From Datnioides undecimradiatus (Eukaryota > Chordata > Actinopteri > Lobotiformes > Datnioididae): DNA of 64,000 nt. The notes under the pieces were generated by a model that was given only the letters and a program-made list of their open reading frames with translations, did not search any database and was not told where the DNA came from. The stretch is from positions 6,202,574-6,266,573 of the forward strand of contig WARS01000050.1 in NCBI GenBank assembly GCA_008933995.1, given 5' to 3'. The position numbers and the translations under genes are program-made. Shown piece after piece: positions 50,791 to 62,082 of this stretch; within the stretch, counting starts at the first letter, position 1, and every line of letters starts with the position of its first letter.

Positions 50791-51224
50791 CTGATCAACA
50801 TCTTAGTGGATTACCATCATCTGACACCGCAGGACAAAAATTTGTGTCTTTCCTAAACTTTGGTTTGTTTATGATCAAATACCTTCTAATTTAATGACAA
50901 CAGAATCAACTTCACCTTTTACTTGGTGCATAGTGTTACTTCGCATGTTAGCAAATGTTCAACTGAATTACTGATTTTAATGGCAGTGATAACTTCCCAC
51001 ATAATAACTGCAATGATGCCAAGAAGTGCTCCAAGTTAAATAACAAAATATTTTGTCACTGCCCTTGGGAGCATAACATTTTTGGTCTACTGCACATATC
51101 AACAGGACAACATCCACTGTGACTGAGCTATGATTACACCGTGTTATTATGATTACACTGTGTTATTATGCAAATTGTATTTAAGATTAAATTTTTTGTT
51201 TTTCAATTAAACTCATGGATGGTA
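50791..51224. other. AT-rich DNA before the Tc1 fragment
   Basis: No gene is seen. A 19-bp unit is tandemly duplicated at 51131-51149 and 51150-51168 with one mismatch, followed by an octamer-like ATGCAAAT near 51168. The missing 5' terminal repeat of the Tc1 copy should lie here but I could not recognise it. Confidence 0.5.
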
Positions 51225-51941
51225 TTGTGTCTCAGGGCTCTTTGGATCACTGAAATCAATCTCAGACACCTGTGATAATTAGTTTGCCAGGTGAGCCCAA
51301 ATAAAGGAAAAACTACTTAAGAATGGATGTTCCACATTATTAAGCAGACCACCATTTTCAAGCAATATGGGAAAGAAAAAGGATCTCTCTGCTGCAGAAA
51401 AGCGTGAAATAGTTGAATGGCTTGGACAAGGTATGAAAACCTTAGATATTTCAAGAAAACTTAAGCGTGATCATCGTATTGTTAGGAGATTTGTGGCTGA
51501 TTCAGAGTACACAGATAAAGGCAGACAAATACATCAGATTAAGAGAGCAGCTGCTAAAATGCCATTACTAAGCAGCAAACAGGTATTTGAAGCTGCTGGT
51601 GCCTCTGGAGTCCCGCGAACATCAAGGGGTAGGATCCTCCAGAGGCTTGCAGTTATGCATAAACCTTCTATTCAGCCACCCCTAACCAATGCTCACAAGC
51701 AGAAACGGCTGCAGTGGGCCCAGAAATACATGAAGACTAATTTCTTGTTCACTGATGAGTGCCGTGCAACCCTGGATGGTCCAGATGGATGGAGTAGTGG
51801 ATGGTTGGTGGACGGCCACCATGTCCCAACAAGGCCGCGACATCAGCAAGGAGGTGGCGGAGTCGTGTTTTGGGAATTTGGGGAATCATGGGGAGAGAGC
51901 TGGTCGGCCCTTTTAGGGTCCCTGAAGGTGTGAAAATGACT
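51225..51941 (+). mobile_element. truncated Tc1/mariner-like transposon
   Basis: The 5' non-coding part (GTGTCTCAGGG, CACTGAAATCAATCTCAGAC, ATTATTAAGCAG) and the transposase start agree with a Tc1-type element common in teleosts. Similarity stops in the codons after PEGVKMT near 51941. The catalytic C-terminal part, the 3' end and both terminal inverted repeats are missing. I see no TA target duplication because the ends are lost. Confidence 0.8.
51367..51933 (+). pseudogene. Tc1-like transposase, N-terminal fragment, frameshifted
   Basis: The start ATG at 51367 opens MGKKKDLSAAEKREIVEWLG. Residues about 7-45 form the first paired-like helix-turn-helix (KTLDISRKLKRDHRIVRRF) and about 66-98 the second (SKQVFEAAGASGVPRTSRGR). 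These domains bind the terminal repeats. FTDECRATLDG near residue 128 holds the first catalytic aspartate of the DDE triad (D130). Near 51870-51885 a one-base shift breaks the frame. Family-like sequence (IMGRELVGPFRVPEGVKM) continues in another frame, while the first frame ends at a TGA. Compared with the family as I recall it, this copy also lacks short in-frame pieces near residue 50 (between DKG and RQIH) and residue 126. The second aspartate (HDNAPSH region) and the glutamate are absent. A full-length protein would be about 340 residues. It cannot transpose. Confidence 0.85.
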
Positions 51942-54900
51942 ACAACTATTCTTATTAGCGCTGAATCTTTTTTTTTTTTATTCTGACATCATGTCCTAGA
52001 CATTTATCTACTTCACCGTGACTGCAGAAGATCAAAAACTACCTCAAAGCCACCATTGTTTAATAAAGCTTTGTTAATTTTGCTCCCCAGCGCTCGCAAA
52101 TGACTAAATGCAGCTTTAATAGAGAGCAATGTCAAGAAGGAAAAGATATTCACACAAAGGATGGCAGGTACAGAAGAGAATATAAGTGATTTATTAAAGG
52201 ATCTCATTAGAGTGGGATCAAAGGGCACCTGAGTGAAATGTTCATAGTTCATGCCTTGTCTAACATGGAAGAACAGCAGGAAAATACAAAGAATGTGAAA
52301 CCACCCTCTTCCTTGGAATACAATTGCTTCTGACATTTCAGTGGCTTCAGCAGTCACTGATAAAGTTAATAGCATAGAGAACTGGGAATTGCGTCTTCTT
52401 CACATCCTGACAGGAGAGGTAGAAGAATTACCAATGTGGAAGCATGTTTGTGCCATCGCAGTTATTTACATCTGATCTTTCAGCTCAACATCTTCCTGTT
52501 GACAGAAATGAGACATGGCTACATCACAGCTGTTTTCAGTTCTTGGCATTTCAGTGTTCAGAAGACTGACAGCTCTCTCTGGGCCCAGATTTGAGGGATC
52601 TTGATACATAAATGATGCTTAATGTCTTTGATGATATTCTTCTTGGTATCTACTGACATGCTGAATGGTTCACACTGCGTGTTCACTGTCACTTTCCACC
52701 TTCAAAAGACAGGGTGTGTGTGTGTCGAGCTCCGTTGACAGTGGCACTGGCTAATGTAATGCGGTATTCACTGATCTGTAATGCTACTTGGACAGTGACA
52801 CTTCTCTGATGATTTAATTCTTTGCTCGTATCATTTTGACTGTCAAATAACACTGGAGCTTTGAGGTTAATGTACCGAAAGCTTTGCTTTGCCCCCCCAC
52901 CCCCACCCTTCCTCCATGAGATGAATAGTTAAGAACATGACAGCACTGAAATTACAGAGTTCCTCATTTCTATTGCCAAAAAAAGTGACGGATTAGTCCG
53001 TTTTTTGTTTTATTGAAAATTCAACCTCCAATAACTTTTGCTAAAACCCTGAAAACATCACCAGACTTTGACATTTTATTTTCAAGGACTTCATATTTCC
53101 ACATCCCTTTGAACATTTTGATCTGACATTAGGGTCATGACAGTTTCTACACAGAGTGGAGAAAAAAAAAAAAATGTAAACCTGAGGAAAATCAAGAAAA
53201 ATCCTCACTTCCTTTGCAGAGATATTTTGAATTAAGTTCATTTTCATCATGACCATACTGATTTCAGCTGGTGATGTCCCAGAATCCTGTTCACTGGCTG
53301 TTACATTTACTCAGATTTGTTGATGAAAGTCCTAAAACTGACAGTGAGGTAAAAAGTTTAGAAAAAACAGCCTTTCTCACCACTCTTTCCTCTAAAGTGC
53401 AGTGGACTCACCTCTCAGTTATTTGAAAGTGATGCCAGGAGAAATTCTGCAGGACATCACAGCTCACATCAAATCTTCCACCTACTATTTGCTATGTTGC
53501 CATGCAGACGGCTGAATAAGGTGATTTTCTTCTTCCCCATCATCATCTCCACCATCGACGCAGCCATTTAGTCTATTTTTTACCTTTCAACGAAACCTCC
53601 ATCAGGGCACTGCAATCACAGGCTTATTTCAAATCACTGTTACACAACCCAAGTGTTAAAATAGAACTGTTTATTATACAACTGATTAATTCGGGCCTCA
53701 GCAATAATAACCAGCCCCGTCTTAACGTCTGACCTGCTGTTCTGTTGGGTCACGCTGCACAGAAAGCTCCACTCAAAGCCACAAACAACCTTCTCATTGC
53801 CGTAGAAAATGGCCTGCGCATCATTTGGTTCTACTTCACCTCTCTGCAACCTTTCAAAACTATTGGTCATGCTATTCTCACTGATTGCTTCATAACCTGA
53901 GCTGGAAAAGCAGGTAGCACCTTAAACCGGATCATATCCCATTTATCAGGGTGCCACTTCTCCATAATTTACGGGGGAAGTACATTTTTCTTCCTTTTTT
54001 CAGTAAGATGTCTTGTTCCCAAGTCATACTATGATTTTCAGTCTTGGTAACATCACTCATGTTTCATTTCGCTCATTTACTCATCTAGAGTCATCATAAC
54101 ACTTTGTTTCTGACACATACAGGCTGGGAAAACTGTGATTCTTCGCATTCTTGTCTCAGCCTGAAAACCAGCAAGACAGCAGCTGTTGGACTTATTACAT
54201 TATTAGCTGTGAGACAGTACAAGAAGCTTTCATACACAAAGGTCCAAGTCATTTTTCCCATTTAGGTCCGTCCAGTCACCTTATGTAATAATGCTTTAAT
54301 AACAATCAATTTACTACCCAGTACAGTGTTCATGCTTTTATACTAATGAGTATGGATGATGCCCTGATAGTGTTAATCTCCTGACAGATGAATGGTACAT
54401 CTCATTTTACTTGCTGTGTGATGTGTCTGAGATCAGTGCTGCAAAACACTTGTCCACCCTGTTTTCTGACTGGTCTCTGTGCCTCTGCACTGGGTCTCGG
54501 GTCTGTATTACAACATGACCAACGCCCAAACAGATCCGAGCAGACTCGCTATCAGCTCCAAACACATGTTGCGTCATAATCAGTAGAAAAAATGTGGGGT
54601 TTTGGACAAACTGCAGAGTGTGAACAGTGAGGTGCAGGAAAAAGCAAACGTGTAACTACTCATTTAGAGCCTGGTGGCTCATTATTGGTTAATTGGAGTC
54701 ACCTTGCCTCTGACACTGTTTTCTCTCCATTTAGGTTGCATAAACGTTCCGATGAACAGACTTGCAAATAAAAGAAAAGTGATATTCCAACTCTTACCCA
54801 AATGAGTTAAAACAACACTGGCCACCAAATCAACTTATTTCGCAATATACAGAGTTTTTAAAGTTTCAATGAGTTTTTTAGTGTCCGGTGAGACAAAAGA

Positions 54901-56222
54901 GATGGTGCACTGGTAATGAGACTATGTGACTGCCGCTGAACAGTGGCCACAAACCACGACTGTAAGATTACCCGACTGTAGGCATGATAACAAGCAACGG
55001 GTTAAACCAGACCAAATAACACTGTTGCACCAAAAGTCCTGAGTGTCTTAGAGAAATCTTTCAAACGGAGAATGCTGCGTGTCCTCTTTCAAAGTTACAT
55101 AGACTTTCTTTAAACACTGAATATCTTTATACATCACACTGTGTAACCAAAGGGACAGTTTAGAATGGCTTTTTTGAGCACCGTATTTTATTACATAAAC
55201 AAAAGCTAATGAAACAATTAAGAGTTCGAGCTTCAGGCTTAACAACAGTTAAAGAATATCAATAATAACAATGAGCCCAACACAACACAGGATAATTCTT
55301 GTTTTCAACAACGGCCCCTATTTAAGGCAACCTTAGAAGTGCCGCTCTGCACAGTTTAAACATTGTTTTGGAAAAAACTTGAACTTATACAGTAGGATGT
55401 TCATTACTCACCAGACTGCAGAAAAATAACACACACTTCGTGCCTCGTCAGATAAACTTACCACCCTGACACAGTTAATTCATGCTTTTTGTCGCATATG
55501 GGATTAATGTTGGATTGACTTGGTACATTTAGCACTGTAATTTCAAACGTCTGCGAAATAGAGTGGAAGTGATGTATCTCCCGAAAAACTGCGCCTGTGT
55601 GAGTCAGTGAGTGTGTGCCGTACACACGCTGCAACGCTTCTCCCTCCACTGCAATCAATCCCTTTAATTACTCTGTCGTTGCTGCAACCAAAGCCTTCAT
55701 CAGAGCCCAAAACATCACAATCCTGGCAGGGAACAGGAAAAGCAGCAAAGATACAAGGCTAGAGAGAAAGAGTTAAAGATGTTTTTAAAGGTATATCTCG
55801 CCTGCCACAAGATTGCTTTCAATGTTGGATGTCTTGATGGTTCACTGAGCGCACAAACCTGACAGCTTTTATATAATTTGTATGTTTTCAATTTGCATCT
55901 ACAAGTATCTATAAAGTTGTCACTGATGTAAATCAGCTGAATCTGCGTCAGCTATTAATAATCGAATATCACCTCCAAATTGGTTTGCCTCTTGATTTCA
56001 CGGAGGAGCAGTGAGACAGTTATGGTATACTTCCATATTATAAAAAGTACATGCCTTGAGTCTGAAAAAAAAAAAAAAGTGGCAGATAATTGCTCTGATT
56101 TTCACTCAAAAAGTCCAATTAGCTGCACTCATTTCCATAATGCACCATCACAGTGGGGGTTGTATTTTTATAGTTTTCATAACTGCACGCGGCATGTTTA
56201 AGTAGTGCATTACACCCTCAGC
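51942..56222. other. gene-free DNA
   Basis: No gene is supported. The 120-codon minus frame at 52013-52375 is hydrophobic, but frames this long are expected by chance. T12 (51968-51979), A13 (53162-53174) and A14 (56065-56078) runs are present, with a C-rich run near 52892-52908. Confidence 0.55.
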
Positions 56223-56437
56223 TTAGCGGTTCCCGAACTTTTATTGCTCGTGACTCATGAATATGAGGCAGTATCCCCTTTTTTAATCTTGTCACAGGTT
56301 GCATGTCCATACATTTTGAGCACTTCAATCAGTTACTTTCTCTTTGCAGATTGTTTCATTTTAACAAGTGAGGGTAAAACTGAAAACTGAAGAATTTCAA
56401 AACAGAAAAAAGGAAAAGAAAGGTTTGTAACCGCTGC
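56223..56437. mobile_element. small hAT-like non-autonomous element
   Basis: TAGCGGTTCCCGAACTTTT at the left (about 56224) and its imperfect inverted partner AAAGGTTTGTAACCGCTG at the right (ending 56436) fit the CAGCGGTTCCCAAACTTTT-type ends of teleost hAT elements. Inside the left end, GCTCGTGACTCATGAATATG resembles the usual GCTCGCGACCC stretch. I could not find a good 8-bp duplication (CCTCAGCT versus CACTAAAC), so the copy is old or its ends are slightly off. Confidence 0.55.
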
Positions 56438-59400
56438 ACTAAACAACTACAACAACAACTACATTCACCATAAGCAACAAACAAATCTTACACTTTATCT
56501 TGAGCAACTTGTCTGAAACAGACTGAATTTAAAAATTAAATTCGATAAAAAAAACATAAAGAATTCTCTACAACACAAACCAAAGAGTCTGTTTTATTGG
56601 TGGCTGCTCCATCCTGGCACTGATCAGAAATAACACTATGTTTACAGGTCACAGTAGTCCTGATGCACCCGTGTTTGAACCTCTCAGCAACTCTCAACAT
56701 CCACAGGTGGGATCACAGTCTCCGTTAGTTACATTTAACAATACATGAAACTTTCTGTTTTATGTTTAAAATATTTTGTTCAACCAGTTCATTTACAGAA
56801 ATCAGCGTCCCTGCTGCTGCTCTCACTTTGCAGTAGAACTCCTCAGTCCCTCTCCTTACTTAGTGGAGGCCGGCGTGTGCTGTACTCTAGATGACTTGCT
56901 GAGAGTGCAGTACTCTGCCAGCCTCTAGGCAGTGTTCAGAGGCTAGCCCGCGGGTGTTACTTTGCTTTTCATCATTCTCAACCTTTAGAACGTGCCCATA
57001 GGAGGTGACAACGCTGCGTCTGGGAACTGGTGTTGTTGTTGTTGTTGTTCACCTCTGTTGCACTCTGTTCTTTTGTCCTGGCACCTCGTTGTTGTTCTGG
57101 TCTAATGAGATCACACAGAAATACCACAAGAAACGATTCACACCAAGAGACGTATTGGGGGTTTAGATCTGATGCAGCGGGAGAAAAAGGCCCATGCTTA
57201 AAAAAAAACACACGCGCACTCATACACATTAGATCACACTGCTGTGTCAGGTCTGAGGGAAAAAAAGAGATTTCGGCTCAGTAAACCACACTTCCCGGTC
57301 TGGCTGACGCTGACTGGTAAACTGCTGTCTCACGGACAAGGGAAAAAAATGTCTCATTAATCCATCAAACCATCACAAACTGATATCCCTCCCTAATGTC
57401 TGTCTGCACCATGAGCCGGACAAAACAAACTTTTGTTGTGGTGGCAGCGCAACAAGCACTGCTGGGGGTGTCACACTATTTTCCCTGTGTTCGTGTTTTG
57501 TAACATAACAGTTCTTTTTTTGGAGCAGCAGGACAATTTAACATGCCCAGTTGAAGCAGAAGGTATAGTTACTGCTCTGAAGGACGCCGATTATGGTTAT
57601 GCACACCATACACCATTTTAAAGTGGCATTTACACAAAAACACGACATGAACTGAATGACATTTTTAGAACTATACATATGTGATGTTGAAGTATCCCAC
57701 CTAAGCTTTCCCAGCTGTGAATACTGCCACTACCTTATGCCTGTTGACTGAGAAAGAATGATACTGATGTATGTACGAAGAAGACAAGTGAAACAATATG
57801 TCACGTTCTGTGGCACAAGAAGTAATGTGTTTTAAAAGCAGTAGTCCGTGTGCGTTCACTCAAGCGCCATGCTCAGTTTGAGGCACTGGTGTTTAATGTT
57901 AGCATTTCCATATTTGTTGACTCCACTATACTTTAGATAAGGATACTGTTTTACTCAAGTCAAGATTGTCAAAGTGGGATAAACTGTAACTCTAACTCTA
58001 TTTAAAAAGTGAATTTAGCCTATTTTGGCAACAAGACACTTTAGCCTTAGTAGCAAGAGTTATGAATCTACACCTAATATTCACCAGCATGAAGGAGAAT
58101 TGAGACAAAAACTGCATTTTATCGTTGCCACAACCACAAAATTGGAGCAGCAGCAATTCCTGCTGTGGGTCCAGAGACAATGTCTTGATAAGACATGCTG
58201 TGAGATAAATGCCTGACACAAATGCCACATTCATATTGTACTGAGAAAATCTTGAATGCACGTACGAGGCTTTTGAGTTATCATTTTATTTTCCATTTGT
58301 CTTGAAAAAAATGTAAATGTGCAGGCGTATAACTGTGACAGTGTCTATCCAAGTGCATGTGCTTTGTTATGTTCCTCTATTCCCGTATCTTGCAAGTGAC
58401 TGATGGAAGCTCTGTCTTTGATTCGTGGGGTCAATATGTGTCTATTATTATCCTTCCATGAAGAGCCAACAGTATTTAACCTTTCAGTCACAAAACCCAG
58501 CATGAATCAACCTAAATCCCCACCGTGTTAGCTGTAATCAATCTTTGGATACAACATTGTGTTTCGCCGCCTCATTTACATGAGCTTCTTTTCCACACGT
58601 GAAATCCTAACTGCCGTATTTTTGGTTGGTAAAATAATGTTTTGGTTTTAAGTAACAAGAAATATAATGGCTTTCTGAATTTGTAATTAGGTATTCCTTA
58701 CACATCCTTTACTCGGGAGTGAGCATACTTAGCGTTGACTGTTTTTTCTGTAATAGAGCTGATATCAAGTGTTACATCCACTCTAGTGCTGTAACGAAAC
58801 ACAGACAAAATGTTGATTTTCACAGCATTTTGCTGTTCGTGTGTCTCAGAATTCTGTCCTGACGTGACACTTCCTCCTAAATTTGTATCAACCTGTGCTG
58901 TATTATTCCAGAGCCACCTTGTTCATCCTTAATGTGGCTCAGTGATACAGCCAGACCTTCGCCGAGCTGAGGTTCCTTCATCGCTGCCTTCATTTTCTCT
59001 CCTTATTTTTTTTTTTTCCTGCTGGCTTGTTTGTTGTGGTCTGTCCTTGTGCCTGTTTCCTGGCAGTGAGCAGCTGAGTTAGTGCAAGCACAGAAATTGC
59101 AAGAAATGGGCTGCTAGTGCACTCATGGTTTGACATCATTTCCATATGGACATCTGGGGCCAATCAAGGAGCAGAATTGAAGCAGGGAAAGCTCAGGTGT
59201 CTGAAAGGCTTTCATAATAAAGAAAAGAAACTGGCACTCAGGCAATACGAGCTACACAAATGGACAAGAATGCAGAGAGTAGAAGCTGCATGCAATTGCA
59301 AGCACACTTGTTAATGACTCGCAGAAGACTTGCCAACCCCTCTCTTTATGTTACACCTCTCTGTCTCTTTCCTCCATTCCCCTCTCTCCCTCTTTTTCCC

Positions 59401-60849
59401 GCACACAGAAAACTACAGTAAACTGCTCCCTGACCCAGAAGTGCCAGGGAATGAGACTGCATTTAGCTGCTGTGGTGTATAATGCACTTTGATCACATCT
59501 GATCAGAATTTGTGACACTTCCCAGCTCTTTCTCTTTTGCCTGTTGGGGATTTGAATAATAAAGAAACAATCTCTTAAAGGTGCTTTTAGTTTCCCTATT
59601 TCCACTATTTCATTTTTCAGTGAGAGGCACATCTCCATCTTTCTGCTACAGAAGTTTATTTGAAGCAGGCGAGGCTTGAGGGGTTTCCAATCTGGGTGAG
59701 TCTTTCAAGGTGACGTTACGTCAGAAGCTGAGGTTTAATCTTGAGCTTTTACTGCACATTTGTATGTATAATGGCAAATCACTGCATTTTTCCTTATGTT
59801 CTCCATGGCTCCGTATTTCCATCTGCCCCCCTTTGATCCCAAACAACTATGGATGTGTGCTGAGATGAAAACTTACTTTTGCTGAGAAGTTATGGCCACT
59901 CAGGCAGCAATAATGAATCCAGTTCCTTTGAAAGTCAGTATCAGAGAAACGTAACCTTTACAGGAAACTGACGTGAATACAATCAGCCCACCTGTACCTC
60001 CATGCTCTTTTTTGCCAATTCTGTATCCTCTGATAGAAACACCCACTGAAACCTTCTCATGCACTCATACACACACACAGACCACATGTTTCTGTGTGGT
60101 AGACACGATACAGGAGATGACGAAAACCTCTGTATTTCAGGAAGTGTATGTATAATATTACTGTTCTGATATTTCTTATACTTTAATCAAGACTAGTTAT
60201 AGGTCAGCTTTATCTCCCTCTGTCTCTATAATTATAGTTCGGAGGGGATAAAGCCCTGTGGTCATTTCTCTGCGCGAGAGAGAAAGAAGAAATGAGAGTT
60301 TTGCAGGCGGTAAATGTGACCCAGTTAGTTTCTTGTCGTTTTTTAGTAGAACAGGGAAAGGTCGAGACGAGTCATATCGAACCTACATGGCCGAAATGCC
60401 AGGGAGTGCTACTTTCTCCTTACTTTCACCTTTTGTCTTCAAGGGAAACGAACTCATGTTTGAAAGTTAGTGTCCACCTGCACTCGAGAGCTAAAAATGG
60501 ATGAGTCAAATAAAGAACAAATATTAAAGGAAGCAGGGTCATTTTATTGCTTTTTAAACAGACACTCAGTGGCAAAATTGAATGAAATTAATTTAAAAAA
60601 TTGCAACTTTAATATAAGTTGCAAATGTTAGCACATCTGGCTTGTAGTATCCTAGTGTTTTGTACACATAACAAGAGCTGACTTTATTTTTTTTGCAATT
60701 TTTTTGTTTTTTTGTTGTGGGTCACAGGTTATGTGTTATGTGTCTGTGTTTAAGTGAGCCTGAGCTGCTCTGTCTGTTTAGATAACAGCAACTCCGGCCA
60801 AATTTGTTGTCCATCATGACCTTGGTGCTCATCCTGAAAACCTTTTCTC
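56438..60849. other. gene-free DNA
   Basis: No gene is supported. A (TTG)6-like run at 57030-57050 and a perfect 9-bp hairpin at 60601-60624 (TTGCAACTT...AAGTTGCAA) are the only structures noted. Confidence 0.55.
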
Positions 60850-61170
60850 TTGCATGGAACTGCAACAGTTATTTTGATTATCAATGTATCAGCTGGACAC
60901 AAATATGTTAATAGTTTCTGATTGCAGCTTCTCAAATGTGAATATTAGAGTTTACTTGCTCTTCAGTGACAGTAAACTGATTGTTGTCCAAGGCAAATCA
61001 AAAAAGGCAATCAACAACAAACAACAAACCGCATTTAGCTGCTGCAAAGATTTGAGGATGTTACCTTAGGCACTGAAGAACGTGGCCACTGTATCTTACA
61101 GTTTTTTTGACATTTTAAAGATCTAACTGCAAAACGATTAATTGAGCAAATCTGTGACAGATTATACGAC
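60850..61170 (-). mobile_element. degenerate 'GGCTGCAACTAA' type DNA element
   Basis: Several blocks match, in order, a short DNA transposon very common in fish genomes. GCAACAGTTATTTTGATTAT (near 60862) resembles one end, whose family pattern is GCAACTA-GATTATTTTCATTA. GCAGCTTCTCAAATGTGAAT (near 60926) and GACAGTAAACTGATTG (near 60968) match the interior. GACATTTTAAAG and AACGATTAATTGAGC (61110-61146) match the other end. The ends are too worn to give terminal repeats or a duplication. Family recognition is from memory. Confidence 0.55.
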
Positions 61171-62035
61171 AAGCAATCTGATGGGCCATTGAGGATGGCA
61201 GCTCGAGCAGCGGTGCAAAAATGAAATATTCTAAATAAAATCACAATAAATATTACTTTGACATGATTAGAACCTAAAACAGACTCTTTACCCGGGGATA
61301 ACAATGCCTACACAAACAATAATTACACAAACATTTTCTAGAGATGCCATGCTAATTTCTTGCCACTGATCTTTTATGGGCCAAATTGGCCATTATATTT
61401 TAATAATGCTCTTTCTTTCTTGTTTGTTTAATTATAGCAGCTGGTATTACTTTGTTATAGCATTTGTCCTGTCCTGCTAAACGTTCAGCTGTCCTATTCT
61501 CCACTGGCATGTTTAAAGTTGATGTGCAACAAGCTGATGCGAGTAATACGCTCACATGTTTGTGTCATTCATCAGTTTTTTCAATCAGCAACTACAAAGC
61601 ATTCAACTTCTCAGTCTGTCAAGTGTTTCAAGGAGTATCTGAAAAACCTGTGGCTTTTTCAACATGAATTTGTTGGTGCAATTAGAAGTAACCAAAGTAA
61701 CCGGTGTCAGTTCTACTTGTCTAGAAAAACATTTCTGTATGCAGGCCATGGCTAGGGTCATCACTACGTACAGGAGCGCTCAACTCGTTCAATAGGACTC
61801 TTATTTCCATGTAAATTGTGATAACACATGCAAAAAGCTTTTTAGTTTTGAGAACAAATTGACCAACATTATTTTACATTTTGATTACAGTTTTGACTTT
61901 CCCGGTAATGTTATGCAATCACAATATTACATGAGCCACTGCACTTTACCATTATTGTAATACAACAGTGATGCTTCAGGAATGATTTGTTTGCACCGAG
62001 TTTTCTGAGCATCACATGAGTAAAGCAAACCTTTT
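61171..62035. other. gene-free DNA
   Basis: I see no gene or clear repeat. It could contain further worn parts of the flanking DNA elements. Confidence 0.5.
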
Positions 62036-62082
62036 CCTGTAATATTGTTAATTAAAATATTTGTTAGTTGCAGCCCTACTCT
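62036..62082 (-). mobile_element. end fragment of a 'GGCTGCAACTAA' type element
   Basis: On the minus strand this reads AGTAGGGCTGCAACTAACAA and then ATATTTTAATTAAC, close to the typical end AGGGCTGCAACTAACGATTATTTT. Only about 45 bp are recognisable. It could be the far end of the element at 60850-61170 or a separate insertion. Confidence 0.55.

Noticed and set aside
52013..52375. 120-codon hydrophobic minus-strand frame
   Set aside because: Possible membrane segments, but AT-rich random sequence commonly encodes Phe, Leu and Ile; no homology recognised.
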